Assembly (NCBI RefSeq): GCF_000499845.2
Contig: NC_023758.2
Span: 44,499,524 to 44,563,523, forward strand
Reading direction: 5' to 3'
Length of the DNA stretch: 64,000 nucleotides
Origin: Phaseolus vulgaris
Lineage: Eukaryota > Streptophyta > Magnoliopsida > Fabales > Fabaceae
Under the pieces are notes generated by a model, which was given only the letters and a program-made list of their open reading frames with translations, was not told the origin of the DNA and did no database searches. This document shows, piece after piece, positions 38,305 through 51,585 of this stretch (position 1 is its first letter; each line of letters starts with the position of its first letter). A program made the position numbers and the translations under genes.

Positions 38305-38575
38305 TTATGCTTTGTCTTAAAAAAACAATTTACTGTCTTTAGGAGCTTAATCGACTATGTCTTCCCTTAAAAAACAAACATAATCGAGTATGTAAAATAA
38401 TTGAACATGCATAATCAATTAGGTTTGTTTTAACACACACCACATAATCGATTACCTCCTAAAAATAGAGGTTAATCGATTATGTTATATGCTTAATTGA
38501 TTATCAATTTTTTTTATGACATAATCGATTAAGTTCTGTGTGTTTTTTTCAAGCATAATCGATTAGGCACGGTGA
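38305..38575. repeat. Cluster of TAATCGATTA-type palindromes
   Basis: About nine exact or one-off copies of (C)ATAATCGATTA occur in 270 bp, at 38305, 38346, 38379, 38408, 38445, 38472, 38491, 38519 and 38556, in both orientations. The same motif is frequent in dispersed repeats of soybean-group legumes (recollection). It could equally act as clustered protein-binding sites. Confidence 0.7.
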
Positions 38576-39378
38576 AGAATCTTGAAAATGTCTAACTTGA
38601 GCGTGAATGAGTATATTTATTTATATATTTATGATATTAATATAGTAGTCAATGTATTTAATAACACTCAGTCAACGAGATTCCATGCATGAATAAAGGA
38701 GGTATGTAGTTATGCATGACAGTGGTTGGGAGTGAGTGATCAATATATATAGCATATATTGAGATGGCACATAAGTAAAATCATCCTACGTGATTTTCTC
38801 TTATCTTCGTTGATGTTTCTCTCCAATGATGCAAGGTAAAGAAAATGAGGTTTCTTGCTCTTTTTGCGCCCCTCACCCTTCTGCATCAATGAATACAAAC
38901 ACAGGATGCACCCTCACATTCGTCTGTTTGAACAATGCACCTCTTATATCCAAAAAGACACTAAAAGTTTAAATTCTAACGAGTCACTTCAATCAAAGGT
39001 AACGAATGTAAGGAAAGACTCAGGTTAAACTATTTTTACATTAATATTAATAAATTTATGTATGTTTTATTAACCTTTTATTTGTTTTAAATTATATATT
39101 CTTTTATTTTCTTTTCTTTTTTCTTTTTATTTATATTTAATTTAATATTCAGTTACTTCGTCTTGTTTATTTCTTTAAATTAAGGTTATTTAATTGATAT
39201 CCAGTTACACATTGGCCCTATTTATATTTATATAATTTAATTTATCTTCAAATACACATTGATCCTGATTATTTATTCATGTTTGTGTAATTTAATTTAT
39301 GTTCAGTAACGTTGCATCAATCATGTTTATATGCATTCGTATATGTTATTTAGTTTGTCTCCACTTACTCCCTCCTCT
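38576..39378. other. Intergenic DNA
   Basis: No gene recognised. It ends at the CACTA element. Confidence 0.4.
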
Positions 39379-40789
39379 CACTACAAGAAAAAAGATTTTT
39401 AACAAAAGTGTTTTAGCGCAAATTGATATAGCCATAGGAATTGATTTAATTAACAAAAGTTTTTTAACCTTCGTTAAGTTTCATAGGTTATTCAAAAACC
39501 TCAATAAAGTAACTGAGACTTTTTAACCTTCGCTAAATTTCAAAAGTTTATTTTAAAACCTCAACAAAATAACGGAGATTTTTTTAACATTCGTTAAATT
39601 CAAAAGGTTTATTCTAAAACCTCAGCAGAATAACGAATTTTTTTTAACTTTCGTTAAATTTCGTTAAACCTCAGCAAAATATAACTTTTTTTAACTTTCG
39701 TTAAATTTCAAAAGATTTTTCTAAAACCTAAGCAAAATAATAGATATTTTTTTAAACTTCGTTAAATTTTAAAGATTTATCGTAAAACCTCAATAAAACA
39801 CTCCAGATTTTTCAAACTTCAATAAATAAATATAATTAATTATATTTGGAAATAAATAATTAAAAAGTACATATTTTTAATATATTTTATAACTAAATTC
39901 TCTAAAATTTTGAAAGTGTAACTTTACATTACAAATAAGTTTTCTAAAGTTTCAGATTTTTTTTTAAAAACTTAGCAAAATAACCTTGGATAATAAGTAT
40001 ATCAACAACTAGTATTGGATGATAAGTATTTCAACAATATTTGCATATTTTTTATGATTAATGGTAGTTGGTTTATATAATTCCTAGATTTTTTTTGTTA
40101 CAAGCTTATACTTCAAAACACTTGACTTATTTTGTTTTAACTTTTGGTGTACGTATATTTTATGTACAATTTTAGTTTTAGCTATAATTATTAATATTTA
40201 ATTCTCATAATTTTGAAATATTTTAAATTAAGGTCTTTATTTTAAAATGCATCTAATAATTAATTCACTGTGAAAGTGAGGATAAAGTTAATTTATTCTT
40301 GCAATATGTTCTTGCAATCTTTAGCCAAAAACACACATGTCTTTGAAGCCCACATCTGATAGAAAATGTAAGTATTTATGATATATAAAGTAATAATAAA
40401 CACCAATTGTTGCTGAGATAGATAATAGTTGCGACCATTGAGTCTGTGGCGAAGAGGTTATTTCAAACGACAAGTCATTTTATGGAAATTTTGAAACTCA
40501 TAGCATTTTACAGAGGTTTTTAAACCCATGGTATTTAGCGGAGGTTTTGAACTCATGGTATTTTATGAAGGTTTTGAAGCCCATGGTATTCTACGAAGGT
40601 TTTTAAACTTGTGGTATTTAATAGAGGTTCTAAAAGACTTTTTTTGAGGTTTAAAACAACCATAGGTAACACGTTCCCCGTGGATGGTTTAGTAGGGGAA
40701 ACTGCAACCTAAGTAAATAACTTAATAGAGGTTTTAATTCTGGATAATGTAAAAATAAACCCTCGTTAAAACCATTTTTTTTTGTATTG
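39379..40789. mobile_element. Non-autonomous CACTA-type element, 1411 bp
   Basis: The left end is CACTACAAGAAAAAAG. The right end TTTTTTTTTGTATTG reads CAATACAAAAAAAAA in reverse complement. The target duplication TCT is at 39376-39378 and 40790-40792. Subterminal arrays fill both ends. On the left (39400-39830), units contain CTTCGTTAAATTTCAAAAG and AAACCTCAGCAAAATAA. On the right (40480-40770), inverted counterparts contain GGTATTT-GCGGAGGTTTT. No transposase ORF. Confidence 0.85.
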
Positions 40790-40792
40790 TCT

Positions 40793-43330
40793 TTATTCAA
40801 TTTATGACTATGTTGTTTAATTTATTTTCAGTCACGTCCTCTTTATTAGTTTTTATTTTTGTTATGTTATTTTACTACAATGATCCATATCTAATTATTT
40901 AAAGTTTTTTATTTTATTCTTATTTTATTTTAAATTATTTGAAATATAATAATTTTATAATTCAAAGTTATATATAAAATAATAAAAAAATAAAGTAAAA
41001 GTGGTTCTTATTTTTTATTTAATGAGCTTAGATAAAAGAAAGTTGCATATATGTTTTATTATTATTATACCTTTTTTAATATGTTTGAATGTTGTGTATA
41101 CATTATTGGTCAAGACAAATATTATGTATCCTAATATTCATCATGTTGTGTGATTCTTGAAAGGGTCAACAAGACCATACTAGTGTATGAGTCATTGTTT
41201 TGGAAAGTCATAGTTTGGTACACTACGGGATGAAGACATAAACCATGGTGGGGTCTAATAAAGTATTTATCAGTAGGTGAATATCTTGATAGTTCAAATA
41301 TCGTATTGGATTAGGATATTCATTGGCCAAACTTAGGACTATTTGATACTTACTCTTCATCGCTAAGTCAATGTGCCAATATTTTTAATGAGAAATACTC
41401 ATATACCTAATCACTTTTCAAGTAACTTTTGATTGTTCATACATCAAAAGTGAAATATAGATCCACATGTTTGATAAAGTGAGATTGATTCTTATGGTTG
41501 TAGGTCAAGTCATATTACATGTTAAGGTTATTAAAATTGATATTTAAGACTTAAAAAACCTTAATTCTTTTCTTGTTTTTCTTTCGTATGTATTTGTCAT
41601 ACGGGTAGAAACAACACTTATTTTCATGTAGAGATCTTCTCTATATTTATGTTACAATTTAGTTTTAATACCTTAATTAATTAATATATATATATAGATG
41701 TAGAAATGTTGAATATGCAATTATCTATTGTTTAAGAACTTTGAGAAAATCAATAACAATTAAGTTAATATATAATACAATAAAAATTGTTACAATACCA
41801 AATAAACTTTGGATTAGTCATAAGATAGAAGAAGTATGACCTAATAATACTTAACATCTAAATATTTTAAGGTTCATGGGTTTACAAATCTTTCATAAGT
41901 CTGATAAATTTATTGTACAAAATTATACACTAACATTATGTTTTAGTAATAACAATTATTTCTTAATTTTTCACCATATAATATCTTAATCTATATTGAT
42001 TTATATAATAATTAAATTATATATATATATATTAATAATAAGTTATATAGTTAATTCTTTAGAATAAATAACTTATCAATCATATCATCTCAAATATATG
42101 AGGATTCAATTCAACACATTATACTTCCTTTAATCATTATTATCAACAAAAGAAAAATTATTTATCAAATAACATATCAAATAATGCTCTTAACATTTTA
42201 TCTACTTCTATATACATAACATTTTTTAACCTAAAAAACATATAAATATATCACATTATTTGAGCAATATTCGTCTAAAGAAGAAGGAATTATTCTTTGT
42301 TGTTTTTTCACTCGGCTGAAATCATTTTGTTTGGGTGATAAAATACCTATTCTCTGTACTTTATTTTTGCTTGAGTCTAAATATATCAAAAAGTCTATTA
42401 TTAATAACTAAAAATCATTTCAAAACTCTTACACAATTATATTTTAACTGATTCAGAATGCATAATTATCATTATCTATTATAGGAATTTTATGTCTCAA
42501 ACATTTCAACCCAAAAATGAGCATTCAACACTGCTATGGACGATACAAAATTGTCATTTAATTTCTAAACTCAAACACAGAACAAGTTAGTTGTCCATTA
42601 TAGTTTCAATGACCAAATTAGCTTAAACTTAAATAAAATTGTATTCACCTACAAACTTAAACAAAAATAACCAAAAACATAACTTAAGAAGAAAAACTAT
42701 GTAAGGGAATAAAAATTCTCCAATAAGATTATCAGCAAAAATTTAATAGATTACTAATTATAAAAATTATAAAATAAAAATAGTTTCACTGTCACATGAG
42801 TCATCATAGTTTATTAAAAAAAATTATGGAAAAATAAAAAATATTAATTTGCAAAACCAATTTAAGGTTGAGAGGTAAGTTATGTGTAGAAAAGTTATTA
42901 ACACCTTATATTCCTCGTACCTTTAATTAGATAAAAATAATATATTATTATTAAGTATTATTTATTAAATATATCAATTTATATATATATATATATTTAT
43001 ATTTTATTATTTAAAATTTTATTATCATTTATTTTATTTGAAAATAAATTTTATTAATTGAAGTGGATAGGTGTGATTAAACTTTAAATAAGTATTTTAA
43101 TATCAACAATAATAAAATCACTCAATTAAAATAAAGAAATATATTAATTTTATTCAATTAAATATAATCACATTAAGAAAAAAAAACACAAATAAAATAT
43201 ATCTCTTATTTATTTATTGAATAAGTAAAATTTAAAAGTTAATTATTTAAAAACATTTATTTTAAGGTTAGCATGCCAACTATAATATGTACCATTAAAA
43301 AATAAATATCAGTAACCAAAATGATATGAG
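40793..43330. other. Gene-free AT-rich DNA upstream of NDC1
   Basis: Includes TA microsatellites (about 41690 and 42980) and no recognisable gene. The last ~200 bp is the probable NDC1 promoter. Confidence 0.5.
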
Positions 43331-43461
43331 GAGAAAGGAGATGGAGAAGCCGTGGAAGCAGAATAGCCGCAAAGCTTGTGACTAAGGCTTGCCTAACTTC
43401 TTCTACTCTCTTCTCTGTTTCTGTTTGTTTCCAACTCTTCTCTTTCTTTCTTTCTTTGGCG

Positions 43462-43491
43462 ATGAAAGCAAACCCAAGTCAATTCCAGTGA
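43462..43491 (+). other. Short upstream ORF in the NDC1 leader
   Basis: ATG to TGA, nine residues (MKANPSQFQ), 45 bp before the NDC1 start, downstream of a CT-rich leader (TTTC repeats 43441-43457). Whether it lies in the transcript depends on the unmapped transcription start. Confidence 0.5.
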
Positions 43492-43536
43492 CTCAATTGA
43501 ATTTCGTTGTATATGCTTCTCGCTTCGCAGATTAGA

Positions 43537-46500
43537 ATGTCGCTCATTGCGTTAGCTGCACCCTCATCTCCCACTGTCGTCGCTTTTCACCGTGTGTTCT
43601 CTTCTTCCTCTATCAATTATCATCTCATACGCATTGCTTAGTGTTTGGAATCTGATAAAACTAATGGAGAATTATCGGAGTTTTGTTTTGTACTTTTAGT
43701 TCTTAATTACTATCAATTTTCATTTTATTAATGCATCGGCATTCTCTTTTGCGGTTTCAGGCGGAGCGAAGCAATGGAGCGCGCTATTTCCCAGAAGCAG
43801 GGGAACTGGTTCGTCCTTGTTCGCAAACTCTCTCGGGAAACGGTTGCAATTGCGTTTTTTCGCGTCGGGAAATAATGGCGGCATTGCGGAGGAGATATCT
43901 GAAGCCGAAAAAGAGCCTGCGAACTTTGCGTGGCCTAATAGCAAGGTTTCGGAGTGTTACTTTTTCTCTTTTGGAAATCGTACCTATTTGCATGTGTGAT
44001 TGGCCTAGGGAACCTGCGATCTTGGTTTATGTGTGAAATTTCGTGGTTAAATTGACAAGAAAAAACTATTATCTGATTGCAGAAACCTAGGGTGTGCATA
44101 TTAGGCGGTGGATTTGGTGGCTTATATACTGCTTTAAGGTTGGAATCATTGGAGTGGCCTGATGATAACAAACCACAGGTAAGTTGTCTTCAAATAAATC
44201 TTTCGTGGAATTTTATTTCGTGTCACATAGAAGTTTGGTTTGATTGGCATTAAAACTCTGTGATTGCTTGTTCTAGTATAGTCTGTATCTCTGTTTAATT
44301 TTAATGCAATGGATATATAAAGGCAAGTCACCACGGGCTTTTTATTCTTTTTATTCAACATTTTGCATAATTGTTTCGTACTCATGTCCTTTGTTGAATA
44401 TATTGCTTGATCCTTCAAATTACAAGTATCTTACTCCATGTGCCAATGTATTTCCCACATTTTTCTGGCTGTTTTAAGTCCCTCACTTGTTGCCCCTCTC
44501 AATACCTGCTCTTAAACATAAAACTGCATGGACAACTTCTCAAAGTTCCATGTAATGTCCCCTAGAATAACCAACCACTCAACTTTGAGCACCACATCAC
44601 AACATCCCAGGGTATAATAAGCTAAACCTAAAGCTGCTAGTTCTTGCTTTATTCCTTAGCTCAGGATAGTTCTCCAATTCAATTCATTCAGCTGTATGGC
44701 TGCTGATACAAAAGCCATGACACAAAAGCCCGTCCCAACAAGAGGGAAAAAGAAGCTTTATCATTTGCAAACGATTGTTTGATTAGAAGTTATGTTCTTC
44801 TTCTCATAGAACCTTGATTATGACGTCTTATATGCATGCCTGGAGACTTAATTGTTAGGGCTTTGTGCACACTTTTTGTTTACTTGTGATGTTTTTACAA
44901 GATAAATTCTTTATCAAATATGGAGCAGATTATTCTTGTCGATCAGTCTGAACGTTTTGTTTTCAAGCCAATGTTGTATGAGCTTCTATCTGGAGGTATA
45001 CATTACTAAATCTGAGCACCATTTGCAGTTTTCTTCTTTATTAAAAAAGTATTAAATAGAATTACATTAATTATAATGTGTAGAAGTGGACGAATGGGAA
45101 ATAGCTCCTCGTTTCTTAGATTTGCTGGCAAACACTAGTGTGCAATTTTTCAAAGACAGAGTAAAAGTTTTGCATCCCTCTGATCATTGGGGAATGAATG
45201 TATCCAAAACATCTAGATGTGGAGGAACTGTTCATCTTGAAAGCGGCCTTCTTATTGAATATGACTGGTACAATCTGCACTTTTTAAGTACCTCTGTTTT
45301 TTTGTGTGGTTATTTTCTTGTGACATACTTAAGTTTATGCCTTTTGATACTGATTAGGATGTTTGGGTTGGATCCCTTTAATGTAGTTAGCTGAAGTGTT
45401 CTTTTGTGTACCTAAAGCATCTGTAAAAGAAAGAAAATTTGCTTATTGTTAAATGAAATGGAAATACATTTATATTGTTATGGCAAATAGAATTGCATCA
45501 TTTCTGTGATTTGAGCCTTTTCATTTCTTCTCACTGGACAGCCAGGTTGGTTCTTGCATTAGGTGCTGAAGCTAAACTGGATGTTGTACCAGGGGCAGCA
45601 GAATTTGCAATTCCTTTCTCAACGCTAGAAGATGCACGTGTGAGTGCATGATATACATTGGTCTATTATTTAATATCTCAGGAATAGATTCGGCCTTTTT
45701 CTTGCCATCTTTGCATTTCGTTGATTTTATATGCTGGTCTCTTCCTGTCTCAGAAAGTCAATGATAAATTAACAACATTAGAGAGAAAGACCTTTGGAAA
45801 GGACGTTCAAATTAGTGTGGCTGTTGTTGGTTGTGGTTACTCGGGAGTTGAATTGGCTGCAACACTAGCAGAGCGATTACAAAACAGAGGAATTGTGAGA
45901 GCAATTAATGTTGAAACTGTGATTTGCCCAAATGCACCACCAGCAAACAGGGAAGCTGCACTAAAAGTAAGTTGTTTAGATTTTATATTCTATGCTTGTT
46001 GGAACTTGGATATTCGTTTTGTACATGCCAAAAAATCATATGCAATTAGGTGATGGTCCACTAAGATGTTGACTTTGTATTTCCTTGTATGGAAGTCAGC
46101 AAGATACCCTTCTCTGTTCAATTTTTTCTTTCCCTATTTCATGTTAATAATGGAGTTAAGCCAGATATTTAGAGCTTTAAGCGTAATTTTTAAATGTTAA
46201 ATAAAATATAATTCGTCTATTAACTTCAAAAAGTATATGCTTAAATTTAAATGTGATTGTTTATTGCCTGGGTTGAGGAAATGTAACCCAATTAATTAGA
46301 TATGAGGAAAAGATAATCCTTGCTTAAATAAATGTAACACTTCAAGGCAAGATGATCCTCGCTTAAATTACGTGTTTTGCTTCTTTGGTCGGACGTAGGC
46401 AACTAATTGAAACTAATTTCTTTGCAGGTTCCATGATGCTTAAGTAAACATGTTTAGTAAATTAGTGCTTTTACAAGGACTTGAAAATTGACGGCAAAAC

Positions 46501-47942
46501 TTTATAAATTTTCTCTTACAAATTTCAGGCTAAAAAGGTACTTTTTTGAATTTTCTCAAAAAATGGAGTGCTGCATAGAAATATTACCTAATAGTTTGCC
46601 TAAAATATTCTGAAGAAGAATATGAGCAGTTTGAAGTTATAAAATTTCCTTTCATGTAACTTCACTAGTTAACACCCATTTTACAGTAAATTTCTTAAAG
46701 CCATCAAAGCAATGGCCATAATTGAAGTCTACATCGGTGCTACACGATGAGATTGGATAACCAAATGTTTGTCAAACCTTCAAACTAAGTCCTTGAAGTC
46801 CTGCCTTCAATGTTCTCAACTAAGGCTGCTTTAGTTTTTGCTTTCCATTCAATTGTATTCCTCTAGCCTAGGTTCATTACCCATGTTATGCACGTATAGC
46901 TTCTGGTTTCTGAAGAAACATTGTCCTATGCATGTTAGGTTCTTTCATCAAGGAAAGTCGAACTTTTATTGGGTTATTTTGTCCGCTGTATTCGGAAGCT
47001 CAGTGAATTGGAATCTTCAGATGCCTTCACAGGGGTGGATGAAAATAGTACTGAAGTAGTACCTGCTTCTGAGAAATATATATTGGAGCTACAACCTGCT
47101 GAAAGGGGAATGCAGAGTGAAATCATCGAAGCAGATCTGGTATTGTGGACTGTTGGAACCAAACCTCCTCTCCCTCAGCTAGAACCTTCAGATGTACCAT
47201 TTGTAATTCCACTCAATGCTCGAGGACAGGCTGAAACAGATGAAACACTCCGTGTTAAGGGTCATCCCCGGATTTTTGCCCTTGGCGACTCGTCCGCATT
47301 AAGGGATTCAAGTGGACGGATACTTCCAGCCACTGCACAGGTGGTAACTGCTGCTTGAAATCCTATGTGATAATACTATGACATGTATATAAAATAATGT
47401 TGAGTATACTATCATCTTTGTTCTCTTATTGTTTCCCTTTGCCTTGCAGGTTGCATTTCAGCAAGCAGACTTCACTGGTTGGAATCTGTGGGCTGCAATC
47501 AATGGGCGTCCACTTTTGCCATTTAGGTACTTACTTTTGCCATTTAGGTACTTAACCACACACTCTTAAGTCCTAACACTATAGTTGTTCCTCATGGGGG
47601 TGCCAGGTTTCAGAATCTAGGTGAGATGATGACCCTGGGAAGAAATGATGCTGTCATTTCTCCGAGTTTTGTTGATGGATTGACATTAGAAGGACCTCTT
47701 GGTCATACTGGTAAGTCGCCCAATGCACATTTCTTCATTATGTTAGTTACTTATTAAATAAAATAGCAAAAAATCAGGCTTGAGTTTTTCTGTTTTTTGC
47801 AGCAAGGAAGATAGCTTATTTGATCAGGTTACCAACAGATGAACATAGGCTTAAAGTGGGGATTAGCTGGCTTACAAAATCTGCGATTGATTCAGTGTCA
47901 TCGCTGCAAAGTACCTTGTACAAGGTCCTTTCAGGCTCATAG
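43537..47942 (+). CDS. NDC1: Type II NAD(P)H dehydrogenase C1, plastid/mitochondrial
   Basis: Non-proton-pumping flavoenzyme that reduces plastoquinone and takes part in vitamin K1 and plastochromanol metabolism at plastoglobules; dual plastid/mitochondrial targeting is reported for Arabidopsis NDC1. Eleven exons: 43537-43591, 43761-43945, 44083-44178, 44929-44995, 45084-45267, 45546-45639, 45754-45966, 46939-47340, 47450-47526, 47607-47710 and 47803-47942. All are in phase, giving 538 residues (Arabidopsis about 519). A Ser/Arg-rich transit-like N-terminus (1-75) precedes the FAD dinucleotide motif GGGFGG (88-93). The NAD(P)H motif GCGYSG (253-258) follows. Near the C-terminus are [11 protein letters not shown] and the family's TLGR and VGISW stretches. 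Another in-frame ATG lies at 43513. The donor of exon 9 is tandemly duplicated. AATAAA occurs at 48041. Confidence 0.96.
47513..47554 (+). repeat. 21-bp tandem duplication of the NDC1 exon 9 donor site
   Basis: The unit CTTTTGCCATTTAGGTACTTA occurs at 47513-47533 and 47534-47554 without mismatch. Each copy carries the same AG|GTACTT donor (after 47526 or after 47547). The two donors are 21 nt apart, and the extra 21 nt would add seven residues in frame (YLLLPFR) with no stop. Confidence 0.95.
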
Positions 47943-48059
47943 CTTCAGAAAGAATCAGCTATTTTTTTATTGACAATCTGTTTCCCGACATAAATGTGGA
48001 GATTTAGATATGGGCAAGCAAACGCCTGTAGCACAAGGATAATAAAAGAAATGGAATTG

Positions 48060-51000
48060 CAAGAATTTTGTTTTCAATTGGAAGGATCTGCATTATTCAA
48101 TTTTAGACACGGATTTTTCTAACATTGTGATATTGAGTACACTGAATCAAATATCTGACAATATTTTTATTTATTTAAACGGATTTTAATAACATACTTA
48201 TTCAATATAATTAATATCTTTCATTAATGATTGCAACAAACATTTTTACCAACAATTACTTGCTAGCTAGGCCTTTCTTTCTTCATACCTTTGTTTAATT
48301 GGGAGGAGTCGAGAGGATGCGGAATGTTTGGTGGAAGAGCAAGAGAACTTCTTTTTAAAAATAGTAGGTTTGTTTATCCTTTTCTGTCTCTCAATTTTAT
48401 AATTTTCAACCTAATATCTTTAATTTTTACTTATTTTCATTTTATCAAAGGATTTTTTCCTTTATTAAATAAAGCAGGTTTATTTTATTTCGTCTAGAAT
48501 ATAAGAAGGAAATAAATTAAGCACAGTTATCTAAAATATGAATATAATCTACTTCATTTATACGAACATAATCTAATTAAATTGAATGAAATTAAATCAT
48601 CTTTCATTCAATTACAAATACTTTTTATTTTATTTTTTCTATCGGTCTTCTATAAAGATAATTTATAACTTTTTAAAATAAAATTAGTAAAAAATAAAAC
48701 AAAATTTCCTCAGCATGTATAAAGAAAATAAAGATTTCAATGTATCATATGCCATATTAATTTATACAAATATAAATTATAAAAATTGAAATTAGTAAAA
48801 GAATAATATCAAATGTTATACAAAATAAAATATAGATAAGATAAATTACTGGTTCAATACAATAAATATTGATATATTTTATTTTTACCTATGTTTATTG
48901 AAAGAAAATTTAATGTTAACATGCAATTAATGTTAATAAAAGTCTTTTACTTTTTATTTTTTCTTTGTAAATTTTAAGTTTTAAATGATTATTAGAAGGT
49001 TGGTAATATATTAATATTAATTTTCTCTTTAATAAACATATAAGATAATTGTTAACCAACCATATGCTCAATTATATTCATCATTTAATGTGTTCAAACA
49101 AAATTAACATAATTAAAAAAAAGTTAGATGTTGTAATAAGGCTATAATTTTTTTTATTATACCGAAAACAAACATGTCAATATTTATTATACTAAACCAC
49201 TATTTAATAATAAAGTTTAAATAATCACATGCATTATTTATTTATCTAAAAAAATTGGATGAGATTTTTAAATATAGTTTTATCATTCGTTTAACTGGTT
49301 ATTAATTAATATTTTACTCCGCTCATTTTTATTTGTTCTGATTTTTAGCCCTGTTAGTAATTAGTTTTCAAATTAAACCAACTGATTCACTATCTCCTTT
49401 TTTTTCATTACACAAATCATTGAATTGATATGTTGGATACATTTGAAATTAAAATGCTAACTTTTTCATGAAATAACTCAAAAGCAAAGCTAAAATATGA
49501 AAACAATTTAATATATATATTTTTGTTTATTTGTTTGTTATCTGTTAATTGATGACAATTAAGTTTATAAAATATTACAGATTCAAATTTAAATTAAAAA
49601 AAAAACGTGACAATTACACACACACACACATATATATATATATTAAAAAAATCATTTTGTAATCAAGAAGTAATGTCAATATAATACTAAATTATATTAT
49701 TCAACGATCAATTTAACATTATTTGAAACATTAAACTATGTATGAAAAATGTGATTATTATATCGTTTTGTCCATTTAAATATTAAATCAATTTTTGTCT
49801 ATTTAAACTGAATTATCTGTCTTCACTTCTTAGTATTAAAATGATAATTTACCTTCTTTATTTTCTCTCTATTAAATTATGATAACTGCGGAGAAATATA
49901 TATAAGAATTTTCTTGCACAATAATTTCTGGGCTAATAGTTTGTTTGGAAATTAAGAAGAATTGAAACATTTTGGAAATATTATATTTTAGAGAAAGTCC
50001 TCTAGAAGACATCACTTCCCTTCCCTTTATTTTGTCATTATGGCCATTTAGTATGCATCACATGCTTACCAATCCAGAAAAATCTAAATTAATGAAATTC
50101 ATTTCCGCAGCCACAACTTTTAATTAACAAGGATATTAAATCACTCCAAACATCACACAATCTAGAAAAAAGAAAAAAGAAAAGTAACACAGAGTGAGAA
50201 AAATTATTATTATTGTGTAATTTTCTAAAATAGACAAATTGTACAATAAAATTAAACTTAAAATATATGTTTTAATATAATATTAAAAATATTTAAAATA
50301 AAAATTTATTAAACTTATAGTATCAACCATTAATGAATCATCCATAAATAAAACTGAAATATCAACTCTCTTTTTTTCTGCAGTTGATACCAATGACCAA
50401 GTTTGGTGTCTTGCGTTAGTAACTAAAATATGGAGTGTGTGAGTGCTAAGTTTTCTTTCTTTAATTCAATTTCCAAATTTGTCACTTTCTAATAGTTGTT
50501 ATGCGTCATATCAAGAAAAAATTATGCATTTAAGTTTTTGAAAAAGTTAAATGAAAAAGGTTTAGAAAATATCGTCAAAGCACATGTAATTATTTTATAA
50601 CATCATTATTTAACTAACTAATTTGATCTTAATTATTTTACAGAATTAAACATGATTACAATATTAATAAGATAAACAATTAACTCTCAAACTAAAAACA
50701 AGATATATAATAAATTTCTCTTTCCAAATATTATTATATGAAGCTTGGAGGCAGTGTTTACCAATATGTGCGTGTGTTTTTTTATAAAAATTCTGTTAGA
50801 CATTATTATTAAAGTTGAGATATAAATTAGACTGATAGTAAGACTAATCATTTATCGTTATGTAAAAAAATATTATTAATAAAAAATTGAGATTTAAGAA
50901 CATTTAATTTCAACTCCGTATCATTTTGTACCCCCAAATATGGCAATTGTTAAATGACCGACATTATTGGACATGCATCAATTTAGGTAAACTAATTATC

Positions 51001-51585
51001 ACTAACTAATTAGTTAGTACTGTGAACAGTACCATGAACAGTAGAATGTGAATATGAACCGTAGAACATGAATAATAATGAGAAAAAAAAAATATGATGC
51101 ATAATATAATTATGATTCAAACCTTTATTTTGATACCAAATGATATGAATCCAAATAGAAATGAAAGTAAAATTGAAAATTTAGGGTTACGAAACGGAAT
51201 AAATTCAAAACAGTAACAATAGAAACCTGGATAAAGGAAGGTGTCACAAACAAAGTTTGATAAGTCTAAGAATGACCGCCACAAGAATTGGTAGATTCTT
51301 GATAAGATCGCAAGATGCAGGTAAAAAACCCTAGTAGAGAAACACTTTCTCTAAAATTGTCAAAATATTCGTTCAGCCTATTATGAGTTCCAGCAGTGTA
51401 TAAATTACAAATTTAGCTAGAGGTCTTTTCTTGTTTGTAAGACAATAAGATGAAACTACAATCCTTATATTTCAATAATGATCATTTGTCCCAGTGGTTA
51501 GGTTGATACTCTGTAATCAACTTAGTCTTTTTAAATTGTGGGCCTCCAAAAGATCAGCCGCCCTTGGGCTTGGATGTCCGCATCA
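48060..51585. other. Gene-free AT-rich DNA downstream of NDC1
   Basis: No gene recognised. Contains an AC/AT microsatellite at 49614-49644 and a repeat shared with the FAAH intron (50898-51010). A stretch near 51110-51160 reads, on the minus strand, like a retroelement primer-binding context (TTTGGTATCA) without surrounding LTRs. Confidence 0.45.
50898..51010. repeat. Dispersed repeat shared with FAAH intron 1 (copy 1)
   Basis: Shares AACATTTAATTT, CCCCCAAATATGGCAA, GTTAAATG and CCGACATTATTGGA in order with 55437-55550, same orientation, roughly 85 percent identical by eye. Confidence 0.75.

Noticed and set aside
43513..43536. Alternative NDC1 start eight codons upstream
   Set aside because: Weaker initiation context (T at -3). 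Kept as a possibility, not the chosen start.
43731..44036. 101-codon plus-strand ORF over NDC1 exon 2
   Set aside because: Out of frame with the conserved NDC1 protein and runs through both splice sites.
51480..51550. tRNA-like box A (CCCAGTGGTTAGGTTGAT) as a possible SINE
   Set aside because: No box B at the right distance and no tRNA fold.
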